A stretch of 64,000 nt of DNA from Castellaniella sp. (GTDB lineage: Bacteria; Pseudomonadota; Gammaproteobacteria; Burkholderiales; Burkholderiaceae_B): NCBI GenBank assembly GCA_019104865.1, contig JAHRWZ010000008.1:78292-142291 (forward strand). The letters are read 5' to 3'. The stretch's first letter is position 1; every line of letters starts with the position of its first letter. Below are positions 27,229-37,263 of the stretch, in pieces. The notes below the pieces were generated by a model. It did not search any database. It was not told the origin of the DNA and saw only the letters and a program-made list of their open reading frames with translations. Position numbers and translations under genes: made by a program.

Positions 27229-29298
27229 TTAGTGGATCCGCATGCCCGGCTGGGCGCCTTCCCAGGGTTCCAGAATGTAGATCCCGGGATTCGTGCCTTC
27301 GTCGGCGTGGCTGGCGGCCAGCACCATGCCCTCGGATACCCCGAAGCGCATCTTGCGTGGGGCCAGATTGGCGACCATCACAGTCAGCTTGCCCGTCAGA
27401 TCCGCGGGTTTGTACATGGATTTGATGCCCGAAAAGACCTGGCGCAGCCGGCCTTCGCCGACGTCCAGCGACAGGCGCAGCAGCTTGTCGGATCCGTCGA
27501 CCTCGGCGCATTCCACGATGCGCGCGATGCGCAGGTCGATGCGGCTGAAATCCTTGATGTCGATCATGTCGGCGATGGGTTCGCCGCCCGGAATGGCGGC
27601 CGGTTCCTCGGGGGGCTCGAACAGGACGTCGAGCTGGGCCGGGTCCACGCGTTGCATCAGGTGCTTGAAGGCGGCGATCCGGGTGGGCAGATCGTCGGCG
27701 TCGGCCCAGACGTAGGACTGCGCACGGTCGAACAGGTCACGGGCGACGCGTTCGGTGAGCGCCGGCAGCACAGGCGCCAGCATCACTGACAGCGTCTGGA
27801 AACCGGCCAGAGCGCGCGAGCAGATATCCTGCAGCGCCGCCTGTTGTGCCGGCTCGGCCTGGGCGAAGCCCTTGGCCAGCACCCAGGGCTGGGCCGCGTC
27901 GAAGGTCTGATTGATGCGGTCGGCCTGCGCCATGATGCGGCGGATGGCACGGCCGTATTCGCGGGCTTCGAAATCGGCCTGGACTTCGGCCGTCACTGCA
28001 CGCAGTTCGGCGCGCAAGGCATCGGTGTCGCCTGTATACGCCAGCGCGCCGTCGAAATGGCGGGTGATGAAGGTGGCCGCCCGGCTGGCAATGTTCACGT
28101 ATTTGCCGATCAGGTCGCTGTTGACGCGGGCGATGAAATCATCCGGATTGAAGTCCAGGTCTTCCACGTGCGCGTTCAGCTTCGCGGCAATGTAGTAGCG
28201 TAGCCATTCGGCATCCATGCCGATGTCCAAATAGCGCAGCGGCGAAATGCCGGTACCGCGGCTTTTCGACATTTTTTCGCCGCTGACCGTGATGAAGCCA
28301 TGCACGTGCAGCATGTCCGGCACCTTACGTCCGGAGAATTTCAGCGTGGCGGGCCAGAACAGCGCGTGGAAGTAGACGATGTCCTTGCCGATGAAGTGCA
28401 CCTGTTCGGTCGTGCCGTCAGGGGCCAGCAGGGCGTCGTAGTCCAGGCCCTGCTTGCGGCAGTACGCCTTCAGGGACGCCAGATAGCCCACCGGGGCGTC
28501 CAGCCAGACGTAGAAATATTTGCCCGGCGCATCCGGGATGGGAATGCCGAAATAGGGTTCATCGCGGGAAATATCCCAGTCGGCCAGATTCGCCTCGGCG
28601 CCTTCCGTGGTGCCCAGCCATTCGCGGGTCTTGCCCAGGACCTCGGATTGCAGCCGGGGTGTGCCGTCGGCGCGCCGCCCGTTGGTCCATTCCTGCAGGA
28701 AAGCCACGCAGCGCGGGTCGGACAGGCGGAAGAAGAAATGTTCGGAACTGCGCAGCACCGGCCGCGCCTTGGTCAGGGTCGAATACGGTTCGATCAGTTC
28801 GGTGGGACTGTAGACGGCGCCGCAGACCTCGCAGGAATCGCCATACTGGTCCTTCGCGTGGCAGCGCGGGCATTCGCCCTTGATGTAGCGATCGGGCAGG
28901 AACATGCCCTTGACCGGATCGTAGAACTGCTCGATCTCGCGGCTGTCGATGAAACCGGCTGATTTCAGGGCACGGTAGATATCCTGGGATAGTTCGACGT
29001 TTTCCGGAGAATCGGTGGAGTGCCAGTGGTCGAAGCGGACATGGAAGCCGTTCAGGTATCTGGGCCGTTCGTCGGCATAGCGGGCCACCAGTGCCTGGGG
29101 GGTGATGCCTTCGGCTTCGGCCTTGAGCATGATGGGCGCGCCGTGGGCGTCATCGGCGCCGACGAAATGCACCGTGTGGCCCGCCATGCGCATGGCCCGC
29201 ACCCAGGTATCGGCCTGGATGTATTCCATGATGTGGCCGATGTGAAAGGAACCGTTGGCGTAGGGTAGGGCAGTGGTGACGAAGATCGTGCGCGGCAT
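27229..29298 (-). CDS. metG: Methionyl-tRNA synthetase
   Basis: 689 residues from ATG 29298; an in-frame extension upstream is not part of the family. HIGH motif in [10 protein letters not shown], zinc knuckle [25 protein letters not shown], and an anticodon-binding helical domain. A C-terminal EMAP/Trbp111-like tRNA-binding domain ([20 protein letters not shown]) supports dimerisation. Ribosome-binding site weak. The gene is divergent from apbC, with a small membrane-protein gene between them on its own strand. Confidence 0.97.
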   Translation of the reverse strand: MPRTIFVTTALPYANGSFHIGHIMEYIQADTWVRAMRMAGHTVHFVGADDAHGAPIMLKAEAEGITPQALVARYADERPRYLNGFHVRFDHWHSTDSPENVELSQDIYRALKSAGFIDSREIEQFYDPVKGMFLPDRYIKGECPRCHAKDQYGDSCEVCGAVYSPTELIEPYSTLTKARPVLRSSEHFFFRLSDPRCVAFLQEWTNGRRADGTPRLQSEVLGKTREWLGTTEGAEANLADWDISRDEPYFGIPIPDAPGKYFYVWLDAPVGYLASLKAYCRKQGLDYDALLAPDGTTEQVHFIGKDIVYFHALFWPATLKFSGRKVPDMLHVHGFITVSGEKMSKSRGTGISPLRYLDIGMDAEWLRYYIAAKLNAHVEDLDFNPDDFIARVNSDLIGKYVNIASRAATFITRHFDGALAYTGDTDALRAELRAVTAEVQADFEAREYGRAIRRIMAQADRINQTFDAAQPWVLAKGFAQAEPAQQAALQDICSRALAGFQTLSVMLAPVLPALTERVARDLFDRAQSYVWADADDLPTRIAAFKHLMQRVDPAQLDVLFEPPEEPAAIPGGEPIADMIDIKDFSRIDLRIARIVECAEVDGSDKLLRLSLDVGEGRLRQVFSGIKSMYKPADLTGKLTVMVANLAPRKMRFGVSEGMVLAASHADEGTNPGIYILEPWEGAQPGMRIH

Positions 29299-29463
29299 GA
29301 CGGGCGAAGAATGGGCGAAAAGAATTGATTCTAGCAGCCCGTCGGCGTGGCCCGACGTCAACGGTCGGGTGTCAGGGCCAGGCAGCCACCCCGATGCCCG
29401 GTCATCCTGCGCAACGGACCGGCGCCGCTACGCCGGATCCAGGGCAAAGGCATCCCTCGCGAA

Positions 29464-29739
29464 TCAATGGATCTCGCGCATTTCGATGTCGGTGACGTCC
29501 TGGTGGCGCGAGGTGCCGTCGTGGCGCGGCCGGGCGCCAGGATGCTGCGGCATCGGGGGGCGGCGTCGTTCGGCCCAATAGGCCTTGACCCCGAAAGGAC
29601 GGCCCTGCAGCCGTGCCACGATGTACAGCACACCGATGGCCAGCGCGGTCGAGGCCATGAAAATCAGCGCCATGATCAGGCCGAAGAAAGCCAGGATCAG
29701 AAACAGAACGGCGCGCAGGGTACGTTGGATGATGTTCAT
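29464..29739 (-). CDS. Small hydrophobic protein of unknown function
   Basis: 91 residues from ATG 29739, with GGAG eight bases upstream. Residues 1-45 form one long or two short membrane helices (VLFLILAFFGLIMALIFMAS), followed by a basic Pro/Arg/His-rich cytoplasmic-type tail ending in EMREIH. I do not recognise a family. It lies between metG (165 bases downstream on the same strand) and the divergent apbC gene. Codon usage and the ribosome-binding site support it as a real gene. Confidence 0.65.
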   Translation of the reverse strand: MNIIQRTLRAVLFLILAFFGLIMALIFMASTALAIGVLYIVARLQGRPFGVKAYWAERRRPPMPQHPGARPRHDGTSRHQDVTDIEMREIH

Positions 29740-29907
29740 AGTAATAAGACTCCCGGGGCCGGAAAAAGTTGCGTCGGGATGCGGTTCACGCAGCCCGGAT
29801 ATTGCCGGGCAACAGCGGCATCGTCGTGTCCATATCGGGGTCAATCTACGGATTTCCAGGGGAATCCGCTATGCTTCTGGTATCGATAGTTTTCATTCGG
29901 ACCCCCC

Positions 29908-30993
29908 ATGAGCACCACTTCCCAGGACATCCGCTCGGCTTTGTCGCGGGTGATCAATCCCGATACCCGGAAAACGCTGGCGGTGACCGACGCCGATCTG
30001 CGGATCGCTGCGGCGGGCGATGCATTTGATATCACTGTAACCCTCGGCTACCCGGTATTCAATGGCGAGCAGCCTTTGCGCCAGGCGATCCAGGATGCGC
30101 TGGCGGGGGCCGGCATCCGGCTGGGGGCCCTGAACTTTGATACGCGGATCGTCACCCATGCGGTGCAGCGCGGCTTGCGGCCCCTGGACAGCGTGCGCAA
30201 CATCATCGCGGTGGCCTCGGGCAAGGGCGGGGTGGGCAAAAGCACCACGGCCGTCAACCTGGCGCTGGCCCTGCAAGCCCAGGGCGCGCGGGTCGGCCTG
30301 CTGGATGCCGACATCTATGGTCCCAGCGTCCCCATCATGCTGGGGCTGTCGGGCAAGCCCAAAAGCGCCGACGGCAAAACCATGGAACCCATGATTGGCC
30401 ATGGCCTGCAGTCCAATTCCATCGGCTTCCTGATGGACGACGACGGGCCGGCCATCTGGCGTGGCCCGATGGTCACCCAGGCGCTCACGCAGCTGCTGTC
30501 GCTCACGAATTGGAACAATCTGGATTATCTGATCGTGGACATGCCGCCCGGAACGGGCGATATTGCGCTCACTATGGCGCAAAAGGTCCCGCTGACGGGG
30601 GCGGTGATCGTCACCACCCCGCAGGATCTGGCCCTGGCCGACGCCCGCAAGGGTCTGATCATGTTCCAGAAGGTGGATGTTCCAGTGCTGGGTATCGTCG
30701 AAAACATGTCGGTGCATGTGTGCTCGAATTGTGGGCATGTCGAACCGATTTTCGGGCAGGACGGCGGCCGCCAGCTGGCCGCCACCTACCACCTGCCTTG
30801 GCTGGGCGCCTTGCCGCTGCAGCTCGACATCCGCCAGGAAACCGACTCCGGGCGCCCCAGCGTCGTGGCCTCCCCCGATGGCAAGGCGGCCCAGCTCTAT
30901 CATCAGATCGCTCATCAACTCGCCGTTCATGTCGCGGGGCAGCCGCTGGATGATTCCGGCGTACGCCCCAAGGTCGTGGCGCGCAAGACCTGA
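29908..30993 (+). CDS. apbC: Iron-sulfur carrier ATPase ApbC/Mrp
   Basis: 361 residues. An N-terminal MIP18-like (DUF59) domain of about 90 residues precedes the P-loop NTPase with GKGGVGKSTTAVNLALAL (deviant Walker A), DADIYGPSVPIMLGL and VDMPPGTGDIALTM. The CxxC motif in VCSNCGHVEPIFG binds a bridging Fe-S cluster for transfer to apoproteins. Two small inverted repeats precede it (29794-29811 region and 29854-29873). Its stop shares a base with the tamA start (TGATG), so the three genes apbC-tamA-tamB are coupled. Confidence 0.94.
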   Translation: MSTTSQDIRSALSRVINPDTRKTLAVTDADLRIAAAGDAFDITVTLGYPVFNGEQPLRQAIQDALAGAGIRLGALNFDTRIVTHAVQRGLRPLDSVRNIIAVASGKGGVGKSTTAVNLALALQAQGARVGLLDADIYGPSVPIMLGLSGKPKSADGKTMEPMIGHGLQSNSIGFLMDDDGPAIWRGPMVTQALTQLLSLTNWNNLDYLIVDMPPGTGDIALTMAQKVPLTGAVIVTTPQDLALADARKGLIMFQKVDVPVLGIVENMSVHVCSNCGHVEPIFGQDGGRQLAATYHLPWLGALPLQLDIRQETDSGRPSVVASPDGKAAQLYHQIAHQLAVHVAGQPLDDSGVRPKVVARKT

Positions 30994-32936
30994 TGCCCCG
31001 GGATGTCCTGAGCCAGTCCGCCCGGTCGTTGCTTTCCCGCCAAGGGGGCGGCAAGCGCGGGTGGCGCGTCAGGACATCGTTCGTGGATCCGCGCCTGGTG
31101 GTGCTGTGGGTGGGGCTGGCCCTGTGCCGGCCCGCGCTGGCGGTGCCCCCCGAGGTCATCATCGATCCCGGCGGCGCACCTCCTAAAGTCCTGCAGGCGA
31201 TCACTCAGGCGGTCGGCGCCATCACGCGGCTGGCCGAAGACCAGGACGTTCGCGAGGTCTCCCGTCTGCGGCGGCGCGCTTGGGAAGCCGCGCAGGCCGC
31301 ACTGCGGACCCAGGGGTATTTCGGCGCCACCGTCACGCTGGACGTGTCCGGGGGGGCGCCAGGGGGCGGAGAATTCTGGGACATCACGATCGAGCCCGGT
31401 ACCCGGGCCCGGGTGCGAAGTTTCGGGCTGTCTTTCCAGGGCGCGTTGGCCGCGCCGGCCTACGTGGCACGGCGCGAGGCGCTGAAGAAAGACTGGCTGC
31501 TCAAGCCGGGCATGCCCTTCATCAACGACGACTGGAGCAGCGCCAAATCGGGTCTGCTCGATGCCGTGACCGAGCACGATTTTTATTACGGACGCCTTGA
31601 CCCGACCCGCGCAGTGGTCGACCCGCAAGCGGCGCAGGCCGATCTTTCCGTGACGGTGGACAGCGGTCCGCCGGTGCGCCTGGGGAATCTGCAGGTCATC
31701 GGTCTGAAACGTGTCCCCGAATCCCTGATCCGCCGCTATGTCCAGTACGAACCGGGCGATCCCTACGATCAGCGGCAGCTGGAAGACTGGCAGCAGGCGC
31801 TGCAGTCCACGACGTTCTTTCGGGGGGCTTTCGTGACGCTGGCCGATGGCGCGACCGGTGAGGCCTCGGCGGGTGCCGCGGGGCAGGCGCCCCATGCCGG
31901 TGCCGGGCCTGTCACACCGGCGCCGGGGCAGACATCCCGTCCGTCAGGAGACGCGCCGGTGACGCTGCCAGTGCGTGTTCAGGTCACCGAGGCGCCTGCC
32001 CGCCATGTCAGTGGGTCTCTGGGCGCCGACAGCGACCATGGCGTGCGGGTCGAGGGTTTGTACCGCCAGAACGTGGTCCATGGCCTGCCGGTCTGGATCG
32101 AAACCGGGGCGGGTGTGGATATCGACCGCCAGCGTGCGTTTTTCGACGTCCACCTGCCCCCCGCCAGCGATGGCAACAAGGACAGCGTGGGCGTGCTGTA
32201 CGACCATTCCGACATCCGCGGGCTGGAAAACAGCCGCACCGGGCTGGGCTGGAAACGCACCCAGCAGCGCAAGGCGGCGGGCGCCAGCCGGGTCGAATAC
32301 GAGGTGACCTGGGGGGCGCTGGTCGCCTACGACAAGACTCGGATTTCAGGGGCGAACAAATACGAGGTCCCCAGCTGGGCGGCAACCTGGCAATGGCTGC
32401 GGCGCGACGTCAACGCGAAATACGATCCGCGCGAGGGCAACCTGGTCGAATTCGGACTGGGCGTGGGGACCACGCTGGACACGGGCAAGGCCTTTTACCG
32501 CAGCAGTCTGCGTGCCCAGCAATGGTGGCCGATTGGCGATCGTGACGTGCTGACCGTGCGCGGCGAGATCGGCAAGGTCTGGTCGCATACCGATCGTCTG
32601 CCCCAGGATTTTTCCTGGCGCACCGGCGGTTCGCGCAGCATCCGGGGATACCGCTATGACAGCATCGGCCTGCAGCGTGGCGATGCGGTGATCGGCGCGC
32701 CCGTGCTGGGGGTGGCCGGTATCGAATACACCCACTATTTCACGGAATTGCTCGGGGCCAACGTATTCATCGATGCCGGCGATGCCGCGCCGTCCTTCAA
32801 GGATTTCAGCTGGCATCTGGGCTATGGCGTGGGGCTGGCGGTGCGCACCCCGGCCGGGCCCTTCAACGTCGATGTCGCCTGGGCCCAGAAGGATCAGCGC
32901 CTGCGGCTGCAGTTCTCTCTGGGGATCGCGTTTTGA
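30993..32936 (+). CDS. tamA: Translocation and assembly module TamA (Omp85 family)
   Basis: 647 residues. A basic N-terminus leads to a signal peptide (about 28-51, LVVLWVGLALCRPALA). POTRA domains follow to about residue 350, and a C-terminal 16-strand barrel includes the Omp85 motif GGSRSIRGYRYDSIGL. It works with TamB in outer-membrane protein or lipid export. Residues around 286-325 hold an Ala/Gly/Pro-rich low-complexity stretch inside the third POTRA domain, a probable lineage-specific linker. It overlaps tamB by four bases (TTGA). Confidence 0.9.
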   Translation: MPRDVLSQSARSLLSRQGGGKRGWRVRTSFVDPRLVVLWVGLALCRPALAVPPEVIIDPGGAPPKVLQAITQAVGAITRLAEDQDVREVSRLRRRAWEAAQAALRTQGYFGATVTLDVSGGAPGGGEFWDITIEPGTRARVRSFGLSFQGALAAPAYVARREALKKDWLLKPGMPFINDDWSSAKSGLLDAVTEHDFYYGRLDPTRAVVDPQAAQADLSVTVDSGPPVRLGNLQVIGLKRVPESLIRRYVQYEPGDPYDQRQLEDWQQALQSTTFFRGAFVTLADGATGEASAGAAGQAPHAGAGPVTPAPGQTSRPSGDAPVTLPVRVQVTEAPARHVSGSLGADSDHGVRVEGLYRQNVVHGLPVWIETGAGVDIDRQRAFFDVHLPPASDGNKDSVGVLYDHSDIRGLENSRTGLGWKRTQQRKAAGASRVEYEVTWGALVAYDKTRISGANKYEVPSWAATWQWLRRDVNAKYDPREGNLVEFGLGVGTTLDTGKAFYRSSLRAQQWWPIGDRDVLTVRGEIGKVWSHTDRLPQDFSWRTGGSRSIRGYRYDSIGLQRGDAVIGAPVLGVAGIEYTHYFTELLGANVFIDAGDAAPSFKDFSWHLGYGVGLAVRTPAGPFNVDVAWAQKDQRLRLQFSLGIAF

Positions 32937-35900
32937 ACCCCGGGAAATGGATCCTTCGCCGTTGCTGGCGGGGCCTGCGGGTCTTCGGGTTGTGGGGACT
33001 GCCGCCGCTGGTGGCGGCGCTGGTACTGCTTCTGGGATTTGCCTGGTGGTGCGTCGACAGTCAGTCCGGCACCCGGTGGCTGTTGCGCACGGCGGCCGCC
33101 CAGTTCGACGGCCAGGTCCAGGGCGTGCGTGGATCCATCCGCGATGGCCTGTACGTCGAAGGCCTGACGCTGTCTTTGCCGGACGCCGACATCCGGATCG
33201 TGGGTCTGCACCTGAAGGCGCTGTGGTCGGAACTCCGGGATCGCCGTCTGCACATCAACGACCTGTCGGCTGTGCGCGTGGACGTGGCGGTGCGGACGCC
33301 ACCGGCCGCCGCGCCGGCGTCGTCCGCACCCTTTCGCATGCCGGCGCTGCCGCTGAGCCTGCGGGTGGACCGTTTGTCGCTGGGGGGGCTGGGCCTGACG
33401 GTCGATGGGGAGAAGCCGCCGGTCGATCTGCTGTCCCTGTCCACAGCGCTGACCCTGGATGCGCGGACGGCCACCGTGATGCTGGACGAACTGCGGGTGG
33501 CGCACGACGACACGCTGCTGTCGTTCAATGGCAACCTGGCCCTGCGCGGGCTGGCACAGCCCTGGCCCTTCGAGCTGAATCTGCATGGGTCGGCGCAGGA
33601 CCGAAGTGCGCACTCCCCGGTGTGCCTCCGGCGGATTTCGCAAGGGCCGGAAGCCGTCAGCCAACCCTGCCGCGTCGATCTGGACCTGCGGCTGGCGGGG
33701 ACGCCGGATGCCTTTCATCTGCGAGCCAATGCCCAGGGTCAGGGCCTGACGCTCAAGGCGGATGCGGACATCCTTCCGACGCAGACGTTTCCGCTCGGGA
33801 CCACCCAGGTCGAGCTGACCCTGCCGGATCAGGCGGGCCTGACGCTGAACGTCCGGCCCGGACAGCCGGATGCCGATGGTCTGCGGCCGCTACAGGCCGT
33901 GTTCGAGGCCCGGCAACTGGTCCTTACCCCCTGGCTGCCCAGGGAACTCGGGCCGTCGAGGCTGGATGTGCAGGGCGAACTGCGGGCGCGTCTGACGGGC
34001 GACCACCAGCTTCAGGACGCGGGGCTGACGGTCGCCGTGGACAAATCCAGCCGCTGGAACGGTCAGCCGCTGGCTGGTCATCTGCGGCTGGCCAGACTCT
34101 TCCGGGCGCAGGGGCCGCTGTTGGACGTGGCGGCTGGGGCGCCCCTGAATCCGCTGGAGATCCGGGCCGATGGCCTGGATGTCGCGCTCGATCTCGGCCG
34201 CGATCGTATCCGGCTGGCCGGCAGTATGTCGGCCGATCACAGCCGGCTGAAGCTCGATGCGGGTTTGCCGTCGCTGGCGGCCGTGTGGCCTGGGCTGCCT
34301 GGAAGCGCCGAACTCAAACTGGATGCCGATGGCTCGCCCGCCCGGCATCGGGCGTCCCTGCAGGGCCGCTATGTGCCGGACGCCTCGCGCGCGGACATCC
34401 CCGGCAGCGCGCCGGTGGATTTGCAACTGGCGCTTCAGGGGGACTGGTCATCGGACAAGGGCTGGCAGGGGCGGATCTCGGGGCTGCAGGTTCGTCATGC
34501 CGGTGCGCAGCTGCGCAGCGAGGGCGCGATCCCGGTGATGTTGTCCATGGTTGCTGACGGCCTATCGGCAAGCGGCACCAGCCGCCCGGAGGTGCTGCGC
34601 TGGCAGGTCGGCCAGGCGTTGCTGGACCTGTCACTGGACGGACAGACGTTGTTGCAGGTGCGGCATCAGGCATCCGGCGGGCAGGCCGGCAAGTGGGATA
34701 CCCGAGGCCGGATTGATCCGCTGACGGTGACGCCCGAACGCATCATGCGGATCCAGTCCTGGCTAGGCAAGGCCGGGCAGCGGACAGGCGGAGTACGAAC
34801 GGCGCTGTCGGAGCAGGCGCAACGCAGCCGGCTGGACCTGCGGCTGGACTGGGACCTGAAATTCGCCGGCGCGCTCGCGGGCGACATCCATCTGACGCGC
34901 CAGAATGGCGAACTGATCGTGCCGGGCGACGTGCCCATCCACTTGAAACTGGATACCGCGCGCCTGGACGTGGCGATCAGGCCGACGGCGGCCACAGTCA
35001 GCCGGGCGGCGCTGGATCTGCAGGTCGTGACGCGGGACATGGGGAGCATGCGCCTGCGCGCCGATACGCCGATCCACGGCATGCCGGGCGGGGGACTGGG
35101 CGTGCGGCCGCAGGACGAGAAGCACATCCACCTGGAAGCCCAGTCCGAGGACCTGTCCTGGGTCAACCTGCTGTTGGGCGGGGCCGCCGAGATCGGCGGA
35201 ACAGTGCATGCCGATATTCAGGGGCGCAGCCAGCCCAATGGCCGCTGGGTGCTGACGGGGCCGCTGCGTGGCGAGAACCTGCGCCTGCTGATGGTGGACC
35301 AAGGGGTGCGGCTGCTCGACGGCACCCTGCAGGCGCATTTCGATGGCATGCAGGTGGTGCTCGACCATTTGCGGTTTCCGGCGGTGCGCCGTGTGACACC
35401 CAAAGAGTGGCGGACCGCGACCTGGGTGGCGGAAAATCCCGATGCTCAGAACGGCGACCTGGATGTCACCGGTCAATGGGACCTGTCCGCGCAGCAGGGG
35501 CAGGTCAATGTCGCCTTTCGCCGCTACCCGATTCTGCAGCGTTCCGACCGCTACGCCATGATCACGGGCGACCTGCAGGTGCGAGCGACATTGCCGCAGA
35601 TCGACCTGACGGGCAAGATCGTGGCCGACGCGGGCTGGTTCGACCTGGACATGCTCAGCAACATTCCCTCGCTCGACAGCGATGTGGTGATCCTCGAGCC
35701 GGGGCAAAAGGCGCCGGTGCCGGCTGCGCCGCCTCTGGACGTACGCGCCGACCTGGCCATCGATCTGGGGCCGCGCTTCTATTTGACCGGATATGGCGTG
35801 AATTCCGGCCTGATCGGCCGCCTGGATCTGCGACTGCGCGAGGGCAAGCTGACCGCCCTGGGCGCGCTGCGCACCCGGGGCGGGTCGATCGATGCGTACG

Positions 35901-36490
35901 GCCAGCATCTGCAGCTGCGTCGCGGCACGGTGACGTTCCAGGGCGACATCGCCAATCCGGTGCTGGACATCCAGGCCTTGCGCACCGACGTGGCCGTGCA
36001 GGCGGGTGTGCAGGTGGCCGGCACCGCACGGCGGCCGCGCATCGATCTGGTCTCGATTCCGGTCGTCAGCGAAACCGAAAAACTCACGTGGCTGCTGCTG
36101 GGGCATGGCCCTGATGAGGGGGGTGGGGACATGTCGCTGCTCTTTTCCGTGGGCAGTTCCTTCCTGTCGGGCGGCGAGCCGTTCTACAAGCGCTTCGGTC
36201 TGGATGAGCTGAGCATGCGCACGGGCGAGCTGGGCAGCACGGGCAGCATCCTGCCGGTGCAAAGCGTGGTCAGCGGCCTGGATACTGCGGCAAGCCCCAT
36301 CGAACAGCGCTTCGTGGTCGCCAGCAAGACATTGAGCGAGAACCTGAAGATCAGCGCGGAACAGGCGCTGGCGCAGACGGGAACCGTCGCGCGCCTGAGC
36401 TATCGGCTGATGCGCGGCCTGCAGGCGGAGGCGACGGTCGGCACGGTCAGCGGCCTGGCGCTGGTGTATCGCTGGTTCTCGATGGATTGA
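32933..36490 (+). CDS. tamB: Translocation and assembly module TamB
   Basis: 1185 residues, starting at TTG 32933 which overlaps the tamA stop. One N-terminal membrane anchor (about 17-42, LPPLVAALVLLLGFAWWC) is followed by a very long repetitive beta-strand region. The C-terminal DUF490 domain (LTALGALRTRGGSIDAYG, RRGTVTFQGDIANPVLDI, TWLLLGHGPDEGG) is highly conserved. It spans the periplasm as a beta-taco fibre contacting TamA and is implicated in outer-membrane biogenesis and lipid transport. The family range is about 1200-1300 residues. Confidence 0.93.
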   Translation: MNPGKWILRRCWRGLRVFGLWGLPPLVAALVLLLGFAWWCVDSQSGTRWLLRTAAAQFDGQVQGVRGSIRDGLYVEGLTLSLPDADIRIVGLHLKALWSELRDRRLHINDLSAVRVDVAVRTPPAAAPASSAPFRMPALPLSLRVDRLSLGGLGLTVDGEKPPVDLLSLSTALTLDARTATVMLDELRVAHDDTLLSFNGNLALRGLAQPWPFELNLHGSAQDRSAHSPVCLRRISQGPEAVSQPCRVDLDLRLAGTPDAFHLRANAQGQGLTLKADADILPTQTFPLGTTQVELTLPDQAGLTLNVRPGQPDADGLRPLQAVFEARQLVLTPWLPRELGPSRLDVQGELRARLTGDHQLQDAGLTVAVDKSSRWNGQPLAGHLRLARLFRAQGPLLDVAAGAPLNPLEIRADGLDVALDLGRDRIRLAGSMSADHSRLKLDAGLPSLAAVWPGLPGSAELKLDADGSPARHRASLQGRYVPDASRADIPGSAPVDLQLALQGDWSSDKGWQGRISGLQVRHAGAQLRSEGAIPVMLSMVADGLSASGTSRPEVLRWQVGQALLDLSLDGQTLLQVRHQASGGQAGKWDTRGRIDPLTVTPERIMRIQSWLGKAGQRTGGVRTALSEQAQRSRLDLRLDWDLKFAGALAGDIHLTRQNGELIVPGDVPIHLKLDTARLDVAIRPTAATVSRAALDLQVVTRDMGSMRLRADTPIHGMPGGGLGVRPQDEKHIHLEAQSEDLSWVNLLLGGAAEIGGTVHADIQGRSQPNGRWVLTGPLRGENLRLLMVDQGVRLLDGTLQAHFDGMQVVLDHLRFPAVRRVTPKEWRTATWVAENPDAQNGDLDVTGQWDLSAQQGQVNVAFRRYPILQRSDRYAMITGDLQVRATLPQIDLTGKIVADAGWFDLDMLSNIPSLDSDVVILEPGQKAPVPAAPPLDVRADLAIDLGPRFYLTGYGVNSGLIGRLDLRLREGKLTALGALRTRGGSIDAYGQHLQLRRGTVTFQGDIANPVLDIQALRTDVAVQAGVQVAGTARRPRIDLVSIPVVSETEKLTWLLLGHGPDEGGGDMSLLFSVGSSFLSGGEPFYKRFGLDELSMRTGELGSTGSILPVQSVVSGLDTAASPIEQRFVVASKTLSENLKISAEQALAQTGTVARLSYRLMRGLQAEATVGTVSGLALVYRWFSMD

Positions 36491-36531
36491 CCCTATCAGT
36501 CGCCGGAATCACACATCGGTGCCGGATCGGG

Positions 36532-36560
36532 TTCGACGGACCTGGATTTTCTCTTAAAAT
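36532..36560 (+). promoter_or_regulatory. Probable sigma-70 promoter of dcd
   Basis: TTCGAC at 36532-36537 and TAAAAT at 36555-36560 with a 17-base spacer, 27 bases before the dcd start codon. Located in the 96-base gap after tamB. Confidence 0.55.
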
Positions 36561-36586
36561 ACCGCAACATTGCATCGAGGGTGTCC

Positions 36587-37150
36587 ATGAGCATCAAGAA
36601 CGACCGCTGGATCCGCAGCGCGGCGCAGGCCGGCATGATAGAGCCTTTCGAGCCCGGGCAGGTGCGCACGGTCAATGGCCAGAAGATCGTCAGCTATGGC
36701 ACCAGCAGCTATGGCTACGACGTGCGCTGCGCGCGCGAATTCAAGATCTTCACGAACATCAATTCCTCGATTGTGGACCCGAAGGCCTTCGATGCCAGGT
36801 CCTTTGTGGATTTCGAAGGCGATGTGTGCATGATCCCGCCGAATTCCTTCGCTCTGGCGCGCACGGTCGAATATTTCCGCATCCCGCGCACCGTGCTGAC
36901 GGTCTGCCTGGGGAAAAGCACCTATGCCCGCTGCGGCATCATCGTCAACGTCACACCGTTGGAACCCGAATGGGAAGGCCATGTGACGCTGGAATTTTCC
37001 AATACCACTCCGCTGCCTGCGAAAATCTACGCCGGCGAGGGTTGCGCCCAGATGCTGTTCTTCGAAAGCGACGAAGTCTGCGAGACCTCGTATGCGGATC
37101 GGGGCGGCAAATATCAGGGGCAACAAGGGGTGACGCTGCCGCGCACCTAG
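36587..37150 (+). CDS. dcd: dCTP deaminase
   Basis: 187 residues from ATG 36587 (GAGG at 36577-36580); a GTG lies six bases upstream. Trimeric dUTPase-like fold: [20 protein letters not shown] holds the catalytic region (Ser, Arg and Glu of the deaminase), and the C-terminus has [10 protein letters not shown]. It converts dCTP to dUTP, feeding dTTP synthesis. It appears to have its own promoter and to be followed by a nine-pair hairpin at 37197-37224. Confidence 0.95.
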   Translation: MSIKNDRWIRSAAQAGMIEPFEPGQVRTVNGQKIVSYGTSSYGYDVRCAREFKIFTNINSSIVDPKAFDARSFVDFEGDVCMIPPNSFALARTVEYFRIPRTVLTVCLGKSTYARCGIIVNVTPLEPEWEGHVTLEFSNTTPLPAKIYAGEGCAQMLFFESDEVCETSYADRGGKYQGQQGVTLPRT

Positions 37151-37196
37151 TGTCCCGTCCGCACGCGGAACGGGAATGTTCTGAACGCTGAAAGTC

Positions 37197-37224
37197 CTTG
37201 GCGGGTGTCGCAAAGCCCGCCGAG
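37197..37224 (+). terminator. Possible terminator hairpin after dcd
   Basis: CTTGGCGGG (37197-37205) pairs with CCCGCCGAG (37216-37224) with one G-T wobble and a ten-base loop. It is followed by only a short T-run (GCGTTTC), so termination is weak or Rho-dependent. It lies 40 bases before the decarboxylase gene and could also act as its leader. Confidence 0.4.
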
Positions 37225-37263
37225 GCGTTTCGGGTCGCACCCGCGGCCCTTACGGTGATTGCC

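Noticed and set aside
32773..34557. 594-codon plus-strand frame overlapping tamA and tamB
   Set aside because: Out of frame with both recognised proteins; Gly/Arg/Ala-rich shadow.
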